This document shows positions 6,321 through 13,004 of a stretch of DNA of 13,004 nt, piece by piece. Where the stretch lies: assembly GCA_016927095.1 (NCBI GenBank), contig JAFGNI010000722.1, forward strand, positions 1-13,004, read 5' to 3'. Each line of letters starts with the position of its first letter. Within the stretch, counting starts at the first letter, position 1. The position numbers were made by a program, and so were the translations under genes. The notes beneath the pieces were generated by a model. That model saw only the letters and a list, made by a program, of their open reading frames with translations, was not told where the DNA came from and searched no databases. The stretch is from Anaerolineae bacterium. Its GTDB lineage: Bacteria; Chloroflexota; Anaerolineae; B4-G1; SLSP01.

Positions 6321-8423
6321 ATGAAGCTGAAGAAGCTGAAGCGACGTGAGTTTCTGCACCTGACCGCTGGCGCGGTCCTGGGCGCGGCTGCGGCGGCCTG
6401 CGGCGCTCCACCCACCCCCGAGACGATTGAGGTCGAGAAGACCGTGGAGGTCGAGAAGATCGTCGAGGTGGAGAAGACGGTGGAGGTCGAAAAGACGGTG
6501 GAGGTTATCGTCGAAGTGCCGGAGGGGCGAGGTGAACCCCCTATGCTGGAGCCGCTCGTGGCTAACGGCACGCTACCCCCGGTGGATGAACGGCTGCCGA
6601 TGACCCCCTTCGTGGTAGGTGGGCGCGATGCGATTGGTGTCTACGGTGGCGAGATCCGCCAGATCCACTTTGACACCGTCTGGTCCACTGACACCTACGA
6701 CTGGATGTCGGACCGGATTGTGCAGTATTCGGATGTGGACTTCCGCACGCTTGTGCCCAACATGATCGAGAGCTGGGAGGGCTCAGACGACGGGACAACC
6801 TACACCTTGCACATGCGCAAGGGGATGCGCTGGTCGGACGGAGAACCTTTGACCACTGAGGACGTCAGGTTCTGGTGGGAGGACTGGGCCAACTACGAGG
6901 GCCTGGGCTGGATCGGCACGGCGTTCAACGGCATCCAGAACCAACCCTGCACCTTGGAGATCATCGACGACTACACCTTCCGCTGCACATTCGACTACAC
7001 GTACGGCCTCTTCCCCCACATCCTCACGCGGCATATGGGTGGCTATCCGCAGGAGGGGCCGTTCATGCCGGCCCACTTCATCAAGAACTACCACCCTGAC
7101 TACGTGGACGAGGAAGCCATCAGCCAGCTGATGGAAGAATGGGGTATGGAGACGTGGGAGCAGGTCACCAACCGCTTCCCCAGCCAGTGGGGCCTGAACA
7201 CCTGGCAGTTCCCTGATTGGGCCAAGGACTTCCCCACCCTCGCTGCCTGGGTCCCGAAGGAATATCCGGCGGAGGGCCTCATCATCTTCGAGCGCAACCC
7301 CTACTACTGGAAGGTAGACCTGGTCGGCAACCAACTGCCCTACATCGACACGCTGCGCTTGGACTACATGGCAGATACGCAGACGATGGAACTGAAGCTG
7401 ATCGGCAGTGAGCTCGACTGGCTCGGCATGCACGATGTGACCATCGCCAAGTACCCGCTATACAAGGAGAACGAGGAGAACAGCAACTACACCGTCGGTG
7501 ACTACCTCTCCTGCATGACCGACCGCTACACGCTCTATCCCCGCCGGACTCTCCCGAATGATCCGGTACTGGAAGAGATCGCGAACCATCCCAACTGGAC
7601 GCGGGCGCTCTCGGTGGCGATCGACCGTGAGGAGATCAACCAGAGCCTCTTCTACGGCCAGGCGCGTATGGGACAGATGGCGCCGATGCCCAACTCCTCG
7701 TACTACAAGGAGGCGTATGGCACGGCATGGGCGCAGTACGATCCGGATCTCGCCAACCAGCTGTTGGACGAGATGGGTCTCACCGAGCGAGACGGTCAGG
7801 GGTTCCGGCTGCGACCCGACGGCGAGCGCCTAGGCTACTTGATCGAGCACGCCGGCATCCGCGTCGGCGCCTCCGTCCACGAGTTCACCGAGATGGTCTG
7901 CACCTTCTGGCGCGAGATCGGCATCGACGCGACGACCAAGCAGATTGATGAGGCCCTGTACAACGAGCGGATGCTGGCCAACGAGGTCGAGTGCGGCATC
8001 TGGCACGCCGATCGCTGTACGGACATGCTTCTCCCGATTCAGATGCAGTGGTATATCCCCACGAATGACTGTCAACAAGGCACTGTCTCCTGTGCCTGGC
8101 AGAACTGGTACCAAGCTGAGGACAAGGAGGCCGAGGGCATCGTCGCGCCGCCGGAAGACATCCAGGAGCTGTACGGCTATGTCGACCAGATGCGCGCGGT
8201 CGTTGATGATGACGAGCGCGTGGCGCTGGGACAGAAGGTCTTCGACTACCTGGCAGACACCCCATTGGCTATCGGCACGGTGCTAGAAAGCCCGTGCCCG
8301 ATCATCTACAACAAGAACATGCGGAATGTGCCGCGGCCCAAGGTGCCTATGGGATGGGACACCTACGGCGTCAACTCCTACCATCCGTGCGCCTTCTTCT
8401 ATGAAGGCGGCGAACGGGCGTAG
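6321..8423 (+). CDS. ABC transporter substrate-binding lipoprotein, SBP_bac_5 (Opp/Dpp-type) family
   Basis: The gene encodes a 700-residue extracytoplasmic binding protein that delivers ligand to the permeases downstream. I chose ATG 6321 because AAGGAGGAG (6309-6317) immediately precedes it and the signal peptide begins there. An upstream in-frame start at 6246 would bury the signal. The signal has twin arginines (KRREFLHLTAG, Arg8/Arg9), an Ala-rich core and a likely lipid-acceptor Cys27 (AAAAACG), suggesting Tat export and lipid anchoring. Residues 35-66 are a repeated VEVEKT tether. The mature domain shows the family pattern of an early YTLHMRKGMRWSDGEPLT segment followed by a WWEDW stretch. 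It also has ERNPYYWKVD and YIDTLRLDY motifs, and later ALSVAIDREEINQSLFYGQ. It is longer than the roughly 500-550 residues typical of peptide-binding members, as is common in oligosaccharide-binding relatives. The substrate is not evident from sequence. Neighbours suggest a sugar. Confidence 0.9.
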   Translation: MKLKKLKRREFLHLTAGAVLGAAAAACGAPPTPETIEVEKTVEVEKIVEVEKTVEVEKTVEVIVEVPEGRGEPPMLEPLVANGTLPPVDERLPMTPFVVGGRDAIGVYGGEIRQIHFDTVWSTDTYDWMSDRIVQYSDVDFRTLVPNMIESWEGSDDGTTYTLHMRKGMRWSDGEPLTTEDVRFWWEDWANYEGLGWIGTAFNGIQNQPCTLEIIDDYTFRCTFDYTYGLFPHILTRHMGGYPQEGPFMPAHFIKNYHPDYVDEEAISQLMEEWGMETWEQVTNRFPSQWGLNTWQFPDWAKDFPTLAAWVPKEYPAEGLIIFERNPYYWKVDLVGNQLPYIDTLRLDYMADTQTMELKLIGSELDWLGMHDVTIAKYPLYKENEENSNYTVGDYLSCMTDRYTLYPRRTLPNDPVLEEIANHPNWTRALSVAIDREEINQSLFYGQARMGQMAPMPNSSYYKEAYGTAWAQYDPDLANQLLDEMGLTERDGQGFRLRPDGERLGYLIEHAGIRVGASVHEFTEMVCTFWREIGIDATTKQIDEALYNERMLANEVECGIWHADRCTDMLLPIQMQWYIPTNDCQQGTVSCAWQNWYQAEDKEAEGIVAPPEDIQELYGYVDQMRAVVDDDERVALGQKVFDYLADTPLAIGTVLESPCPIIYNKNMRNVPRPKVPMGWDTYGVNSYHPCAFFYEGGERA
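6423..6512 (+). repeat. 18-bp tandem repeat encoding the VEVEKT tether
   Basis: Four near-identical 18-base units (6423-6440, 6441-6458, 6459-6476, 6477-6494), each encoding T/I-V/I-EVEK, are followed by a degenerate tail. The encoded segment lies just after lipidated Cys27 of the binding protein and should be an extended charged linker holding the binding domain away from the membrane. Such tethers are common in Chloroflexota lipoproteins. Confidence 0.8.
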
Positions 8424-8442
8424 GCTCTAGAGACTAGACCAG

Positions 8443-8486
8443 CCGGGCTGCCGGCCACGCGCTGAAGCGTGAGTCCGGCAGCCCGG
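8443..8486 (+). promoter_or_regulatory. Large intercistronic hairpin between binding protein and permease genes
   Basis: CCGGGCTGCCGG (8443-8454) pairs perfectly with CCGGCAGCCCGG (8475-8486). Inside it, CACGC (8456-8460) pairs with GCGTG (8467-8471) around a six-base loop. No T-run follows, so it is not a classic intrinsic terminator. It sits 20 bases after the binding-protein stop. By analogy with malE-malF, it may partially terminate transcription or protect the upstream mRNA so that binding protein exceeds permease. The rest of the 8424-8611 gap shows no repeat of the GTCCSAAAAGTA operator. Confidence 0.6.
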
Positions 8487-8611
8487 TCTGGCACTGAGCC
8501 GGCGGGCGCGGCTGTTGGGACGGCCTGGCCAGCAGAAGCCTTGCGCGCTGGAGCCTGGCGCGAATGGCCTCTTGCCGTCTCTGTGGCCATCAGAATAGGA
8601 GGTGAGCCCAT

Positions 8612-9613
8612 ATGCTTGGATACATCGTACGACGTATCATCCGCGCGATACCCCAGATGCTCCTGATCTCCATCTTGGCATTTATCATTATCCAGCTACC
8701 CCCCGGAGATATCGTGACCCGGCAGATCGAACGTCTGCAGGCTAGTGGCGTCACGGTGGACGTAGCGCAAGCGGAGGCGTTGCGGCGGCAGTACGGGATG
8801 GACAGGCCGATGTACCAGCGCTATCTGCTCTGGATGAGCAACATCCTAACGGAGTTCGACTTCGGGTATTCGTACACCTTTGAAAAGCCTGTGCGCGACG
8901 TCATCATGGATCGTATGGGATACACCTTCGGCATCGCCCTGTTTGCGCACATCTTCACCTGGACAGTCGCGATCCCCATCGGCGTCTTTGTGGCGGTCAA
9001 GCAATACTCGATCACCGACTACGTGGTGACCTTCATCACCTTCATCGGCCTGGCGGTGCCGCCCTTCTTCCTAGCGCTGATCCTTATGTACGTGGCCCTC
9101 ACCAGGTTCGGTATCCGGTTTGGTGGGCTCTTTTCGCCCGAGTACATGGTGCAGCCATGGAGCTGGGGGAAGTTCCTCAACCTGTTGAGCAACATGTGGC
9201 TTCCTATCATTCTTCTTGGCACCGGTGGCGTCGCGGGGACGATCCGTACGATGCGCGCGATGATGCTCGACGAGCTGCGCAAGCAGTATGTGACGGTTGC
9301 GCGGGCCAAGGGGCTGTCCGAGTACAATGTCATCGTGCGGTACCCCGTGCGGTTGGCTATCAACCCCATCTTGAGCGGTGTGATATGGCTGCTGCCGTGG
9401 CTCTTCTCCGGCGGTATGATGGTCGAGATCGTGCTCAACTTGCAGACGGCTGGTCCCGCACTATATGCCTCACTGCGGAATCAAGACATGTATATGGCTG
9501 GCGCCTATGTCCTGATCATCGGAGCCTTGACCGCGATGAGTGCGATCTTATCCGATATCCTCCTGGCGATGTCTGATCCGCGCATCCGTTTTGGCAGCGT
9601 GGAGGGCGTATGA
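8612..9613 (+). CDS. ABC transporter permease, OppB/DppB type
   Basis: This 333-residue integral membrane protein is one half of the transport channel. The ATG at 8612 follows a strong ribosome binding site, AGGAGGTGA (8597-8605). The N-terminal helix (YIVRRIIRAIPQMLLISILAFIIIQLPPGD) ends in the PGD motif (Asp33) typical of OppB/DppB proteins. Further helices follow (for example near 101-126 and 134-156). The cytoplasmic EAA loop, which docks on the ATPases, is at about 212-245, with core ARAKGLSEYNVIVRYPVR. The C-terminal helices show the family SGGMMVEIVLNLQTAGPALYASLRNQD segment. Its stop overlaps the next start by four bases, indicating translational coupling. Length and motif order are normal for the family. 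Confidence 0.92.
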   Translation: MLGYIVRRIIRAIPQMLLISILAFIIIQLPPGDIVTRQIERLQASGVTVDVAQAEALRRQYGMDRPMYQRYLLWMSNILTEFDFGYSYTFEKPVRDVIMDRMGYTFGIALFAHIFTWTVAIPIGVFVAVKQYSITDYVVTFITFIGLAVPPFFLALILMYVALTRFGIRFGGLFSPEYMVQPWSWGKFLNLLSNMWLPIILLGTGGVAGTIRTMRAMMLDELRKQYVTVARAKGLSEYNVIVRYPVRLAINPILSGVIWLLPWLFSGGMMVEIVLNLQTAGPALYASLRNQDMYMAGAYVLIIGALTAMSAILSDILLAMSDPRIRFGSVEGV

Positions 9614-10770
9614 GCAACGCGAATCTCCTGAGAAAGTGGTTTGGTGGCGACGAGCGGCAAGAAGACGACGAGAGTCAGGAGGAAGTGCTCTACCGAGCCG
9701 GACAATGGCAACTCGTCTGGTGGAAGTTCAGACGGCACAAGCTGGCCCGGGCATCCATGATCGTTCTCGGCTTCCTCTACTTGACGGCGATCTTCGCAGG
9801 CTTTCTCAGCCCCCATGATCCTCTCAACCGCTTCACAGATCGTCTGGCGCATCCACCAACGCCGATTCACATCCGCGATACACAGGGCAGATTCCGGTGG
9901 CCCTTTATCTATGGTACTGTGCCGACGCGCGACCCAGTGACGTTTAGGCCGATCCATGAGGTGGACACCGGTACGATCCTGCCCATCAGGTTCTTCGTTC
10001 GAGGTGATTCCTATAAGTTCTGGGGGCTCTTTCCGGCTGATCTGCATCTCTTCGGCACGACCGGTGAGGGTGCCACGCCTATCTTCCTAATGGGCACCGA
10101 CGGCATCGGGAGAGATGTGCTGTCGCGTGTGATGCACGGCGGGCGGATCTCGCTGAGCGTGGGCCTTATCGGTATCGCGATCAGCTTTGTCTTGGGCCTG
10201 GTCCTAGGCGGCATATCCGGGTTCTTCGGTGGCGTCGTTGACGAGGTTATCCAACGGATCATCGAGGTTCTGATCACACTGCCCGCGATACCTCTGTATA
10301 TGGCACTTGCTGCGGCGCTGCCGCGAGAGTGGTCCCAGCTGCGCATCTACTTCGCAACCTCGCTCATCCTGTCCATCATGGGGTGGACGGGCCTGGCGCG
10401 GACGGTGCGAGGACGCTTGTTGGCGATGCGCGAGGAGGATTTCGTCCTAGCAGCTCGGCTGGATGGCGAGAAGGAATGGACTATCATCACGCGCTATATG
10501 TTGCCCGGTTTCGCCAGTTACATTATCGTCTCCCTGACCGGTGCGTTGCCCGGCATGATCCTCGGCGAAACCTCGTTGAGCTTCTTGGGTATCGGGTTGA
10601 ACCCTCCCACGATTAGCTGGGGCGTGATGCTCAACGAGGCGCAGGATATCATGAATGTGGCGCACTATCCTTGGATTCTTTGGCCCGTGCCGGTGGTTGT
10701 GCTCGCGGTGCTGATGTTCAACTTCGTGGGTGACGGCCTGCGCGATGCGGCAGATCCGTACGTGACCTAG
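9610..10770 (+). CDS. ABC transporter permease, OppC/DppC type, with extended periplasmic loop
   Basis: This 386-residue protein is the second half of the channel. The ATG at 9610 overlaps the preceding stop (ATGA) and has GGAGGG (9601-9606) just upstream. The N-terminus is a charged cytoplasmic tail followed by WWKFRRHKLARASMIVLGFLYL, the usual OppC first helix. After SPHDP (Ser67) comes an extracytoplasmic stretch of roughly 90 residues (72-160), rich in Pro, Arg and Phe. It precedes the conserved GTDGIGRDVLSR motif (162-173). Enteric OppC proteins are shorter here and about 300 residues in total, so this loop is an expansion. The EAA loop is at about 268-297 (AARLDGEKEWTIITRYMLP), with LDGEK where AAGAS-like sequence is more usual. 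The long loop probably contacts the large binding protein, which is inference. Confidence 0.92.
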   Translation: MSNANLLRKWFGGDERQEDDESQEEVLYRAGQWQLVWWKFRRHKLARASMIVLGFLYLTAIFAGFLSPHDPLNRFTDRLAHPPTPIHIRDTQGRFRWPFIYGTVPTRDPVTFRPIHEVDTGTILPIRFFVRGDSYKFWGLFPADLHLFGTTGEGATPIFLMGTDGIGRDVLSRVMHGGRISLSVGLIGIAISFVLGLVLGGISGFFGGVVDEVIQRIIEVLITLPAIPLYMALAAALPREWSQLRIYFATSLILSIMGWTGLARTVRGRLLAMREEDFVLAARLDGEKEWTIITRYMLPGFASYIIVSLTGALPGMILGETSLSFLGIGLNPPTISWGVMLNEAQDIMNVAHYPWILWPVPVVVLAVLMFNFVGDGLRDAADPYVT

Positions 10771-10778
10771 GAGGCGCA

Positions 10779-11855
10779 ATGTCTGCTGATAACGTGCTTG
10801 CCGAGATCAAGAACTTGCGTACCTACTTCCACCTAGCCGAAGGTGTCGTCCGGGCGGTGGACGGCGTCGACCTGACCATCAGGGCAGGGCGCACGCTGGG
10901 TGTGGTGGGCGAGAGCGGTTGCGGTAAGAGCATCACCGCGATGTCGCTTATGCGGCTGGTACCGTCCCCGGGTCGGATCGAGGAAGGTGAGATCACCTAC
11001 TACCGGCCCGTGCGCCAAGCTGAATCCTCCAGCGTGTCTGATGTCATCGACATCGCCGCGCTCCAGCCCAATGGCCGGGAGATGCGCAGCATCCGCGGCA
11101 ACCAGATCTCGATGGTCTTCCAGGAGCCGATGACCGCGATGCTGCCCGTGCGCACCGTGGGAAGCCAGATCGTCGAGGCGATCAAGCTGCACCACGAGGT
11201 GAGTGACGCGGAGGCCCGGGAGCGCGCCATCGATACCTTGGCCCGCGTCAAGCTGCCCAACGCGGATCGCATCTTCGATACCTATCCTTTTCAGTTGAGC
11301 GGCGGCATGCGGCAGCGCTGTGTCATCGCCATGGCCCTGAGTTGTGATCCGAACCTGCTCATCGCGGACGAACCCACGACGGCGTTGGATGTGACCACCG
11401 AGGCTCAGATCTTGGATTTGATGCGCGCGCTCCAGGCGGACTTCAACATGGCGATCATGTATATCACTCACAATCTGGGCGTGATCGCCGAGATGGCTGA
11501 CGAGGTCGCGGTGATGTACATGGGCAAAGTGGTGGAGGAAGCCAACGTTCAGACGATCTTTTTCAGCCCGCTGCATCCGTACACGCAGGCGTTGTTGAGG
11601 TCCATTCCCCAGCTCGACGACGTCCTGGCCCGTGCCGGAAGAAAGGAGCGGCTGCAGACGATCAAGGGGATGGTTCCCGACCCGTACAGTATATTGCCGG
11701 GGTGCCCTTTCCACCCGCGATGCCCGCAGTTTATGCCAGGTGTCTGCGATCGTGTGAAACCCGAGGTGATCGAGGTGGAACCGGGTCACACGGTCCGATG
11801 TCTCCTGTACAAGCCCGATTCTGCAACAGCAGAGCCCCGCGAGGATATGGTATGA
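10779..11855 (+). CDS. ABC transporter ATPase, OppD/DppD type
   Basis: This 358-residue protein is one of two ATPases powering import. AGGAGG (10769-10774), overlapping the previous stop, lies four bases before ATG 10779. Walker A is GESGCGKS (44-51, Lys50). The Q-loop [15 protein letters not shown] has Leu where Asn is usual (SLNPV). The signature LSGGMRQR is at 173-180, Walker B is LLIADEP with Asp197/Glu198, and the switch His231 is in THNLG. The C-terminal oligopeptide/dipeptide extension ([13 protein letters not shown] onward) contains four cysteines in a CPFHPRCP...C...C pattern. In characterised Dpp transporters this region can bind a 4Fe-4S cluster. Its stop overlaps the next start (ATGA). 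All nucleotide-binding motifs are intact, so it should be active. Confidence 0.94.
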   Translation: MSADNVLAEIKNLRTYFHLAEGVVRAVDGVDLTIRAGRTLGVVGESGCGKSITAMSLMRLVPSPGRIEEGEITYYRPVRQAESSSVSDVIDIAALQPNGREMRSIRGNQISMVFQEPMTAMLPVRTVGSQIVEAIKLHHEVSDAEARERAIDTLARVKLPNADRIFDTYPFQLSGGMRQRCVIAMALSCDPNLLIADEPTTALDVTTEAQILDLMRALQADFNMAIMYITHNLGVIAEMADEVAVMYMGKVVEEANVQTIFFSPLHPYTQALLRSIPQLDDVLARAGRKERLQTIKGMVPDPYSILPGCPFHPRCPQFMPGVCDRVKPEVIEVEPGHTVRCLLYKPDSATAEPREDMV

Positions 11856-12919
11856 CCGACCCAATCGATGTGCACATGGAGACCCAGGTCCGCGGCGGTC
11901 AAGGTGAGCAGCCCCTGTTGGAGGTGAAGTCACTGAAGAAGTACTTCCCTGTCCAGAAGGGCTGGCTGAGACGCGTGGTGGGTGAGGTGAAGGCCGTCGA
12001 TAACGTCGACTTCTACGTGAGGGAAGGGGAGACACTCGGCCTGGTAGGTGAGAGCGGATGCGGCAAGACGACCACCGGACGCTGCATCCTGCGGGCCATC
12101 CGGCCCACCAGCGGTGAAGTGTGGTTTAGCGATCCGACGCTGGGTCGCATCAACGTCAGGGAACTGGACCACGAGCAACTTGTGCAGGTGCGTCGCAACA
12201 TGCGGATGATCTTCCAGGACCCCTATGCCTCGCTCAATCCCCGCATGACGTTGCTCGACATCGTTGGCGCCCCGCTGCGGGCGCTTGGCATTGCCCACGG
12301 ACAGGAGCTGGAGGATCACGTGGCGCAGATGCTGCGACTTGTGGGTCTTCGTCCGGAGTACATGCGTCGCTATCCTCATGCCTTCAGCGGGGGGCAGCGG
12401 CAACGCATTGGTCTGGCCCGCGCCCTGGCCCCTCATCCGAAGTTCCTGGTGTGTGACGAACCGGTCTCGGCGCTGGATGTGTCGGTCCAAGCGCAGATCC
12501 TCAACCTCCTCCAGGAACTCCAGGAGGAGATGGGCTTGACCTACCTCTTTGTCGCCCACGACCTGAGCGTCGTGGCGCATATCAGCGACCGGGTCGCGGT
12601 GATGTATGTCGGGAAGATCGTCGAGAGCGCGAGCACGACGGAGTTGTTCCTGACCCCCAAGCACCCGTACACCGAGGCGCTGATGTCCGCGATCCCGCGC
12701 CCTGACCCGACCCCACGCGACAAGCGCATTTTGCTGACGGGGGAGGTCGCCAACCCCGCCAACCCGCCCTCAGGGTGCTATTTCCATCCGCGCTGCGCGT
12801 ATGTTAAGGATATCTGCCGGACTGAGGAGCCGAAGTTCGAGGAGATCAGTCCTGGGCACTACGTCAAGTGCCATCGCGCTCGCGAGCTCTCGCTCAGCGG
12901 CGTGATGTCGCTGGCCTGA
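11852..12919 (+). CDS. ABC transporter ATPase, OppF/DppF type
   Basis: This 355-residue protein is the second ATPase, which pairs with the OppD-type subunit. I chose ATG 11852, which overlaps the previous stop by four bases and follows GAGG (11841-11844). The longer frame from 11702 reads through the upstream gene and adds an N-terminus unlike the family. Walker A is GESGCGKT (66-73, Lys72). The Q-loop is [11 protein letters not shown] and the signature is FSGGQRQR, with the Phe normal for OppF. Walker B is FLVCDEP with Asp202/Glu203, and the switch His236 is in VAHDLS. The C-terminal extension keeps the [12 protein letters not shown] segment and the CYFHPRC...C...C cysteines that can hold an iron-sulfur cluster. 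It is the last gene of the unit and is followed by a strong hairpin. Confidence 0.94.
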   Translation: MTDPIDVHMETQVRGGQGEQPLLEVKSLKKYFPVQKGWLRRVVGEVKAVDNVDFYVREGETLGLVGESGCGKTTTGRCILRAIRPTSGEVWFSDPTLGRINVRELDHEQLVQVRRNMRMIFQDPYASLNPRMTLLDIVGAPLRALGIAHGQELEDHVAQMLRLVGLRPEYMRRYPHAFSGGQRQRIGLARALAPHPKFLVCDEPVSALDVSVQAQILNLLQELQEEMGLTYLFVAHDLSVVAHISDRVAVMYVGKIVESASTTELFLTPKHPYTEALMSAIPRPDPTPRDKRILLTGEVANPANPPSGCYFHPRCAYVKDICRTEEPKFEEISPGHYVKCHRARELSLSGVMSLA

Positions 12920-12954
12920 GGTCGAGCGACAATACCTGGCATAGCATCTGAGGT

Positions 12955-12989
12955 GCTGCCCCACGCTCGCTATGCAAGCGTGGGGCAGC
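12955..12989 (+). terminator. Terminator-like hairpin after the importer operon
   Basis: GCTGCCCCACGCT (12955-12967) is perfectly complementary to AGCGTGGGGCAGC (12977-12989). This gives a 13-bp stem with a nine-base loop, 35 bases after the last stop codon. The tail TTGCTCTCCGTT is pyrimidine-rich but has no long T-run. It probably ends transcription of the importer unit, perhaps bidirectionally, though the gene beyond is not in the window. Confidence 0.75.
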
Positions 12990-13004
12990 TTGCTCTCCGT
13001 TACC

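Noticed and set aside
6423..6512. Possible CRISPR-like array
   Set aside because: The 18-bp units are contiguous, in frame and protein-coding, with no spacers.
11702..11851. Upstream start for the OppF-type ATPase
   Set aside because: It would overlap the OppD gene by about 150 bases and adds a non-family N-terminus. The ATG at 11852 with the ATGA overlap and GAGG is better.
10833..12035. Long minus-strand open frame (about 400 codons) opposite the two ATPase genes
   Set aside because: It lies antisense to intact OppD/OppF motifs, its product is His/Arg-rich without a fold pattern, and long antisense frames are expected in GC-rich coding DNA.

Overview
This window is GC-rich bacterial DNA. 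Every gene in it reads on the + strand. I infer a member of the Chloroflexota (Anaerolineae/Caldilineae-like) from family-level features recalled from knowledge, with no search run. Those features are a cytoplasmic histidine kinase fused to two receiver domains and an AraC-type DNA-binding domain, an Opp-type lipoprotein binding protein with a VEK-rich tether behind a twin-arginine-like signal, and a large non-secreted protein that looks like a carbohydrate-active enzyme.

Layout. (1) 1-2430: the 3' part of a hybrid sensor kinase/AraC regulator that is cut by the window start. (2) 2395-2459: an operator/promoter made of two direct repeats 21 bp apart, a weak -35 and a -10. It overlaps the end of the regulator gene. 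(3) 2505-2876: a stand-alone receiver domain with Glu where the phospho-accepting Asp should be. (4) 2953-3423: a small four-helix membrane protein. (5) 3579-6134: an 851-residue cytoplasmic protein with a jelly-roll, an alpha-helical middle and a beta-rich C-terminus, probably a polysaccharide- or oligosaccharide-processing enzyme. (6) 6148-6212: a second copy of the same operator/promoter with identical internal spacing. (7) 6321-12919: a complete Opp/Dpp-type ABC importer, in the order binding protein, permease, permease, ATPase, ATPase. It ends at a strong hairpin at 12955-12989. A second large hairpin (8443-8486) separates the binding protein from the permeases.

How the genes may work together (inference). 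The regulator senses a ligand, probably through an N-terminal domain lying outside the window. Its AraC domain then binds the paired direct repeats and activates two transcription units. The first carries the atypical receiver, the membrane protein and the putative carbohydrate enzyme. The second carries the importer. Although the transporter belongs to the 'peptide' family, the neighbourhood argues for import of an oligosaccharide that the cytoplasmic 851-residue enzyme then processes. The most notable finding is the duplicated operator/promoter module, which links regulator, enzyme and transporter into one candidate regulon.
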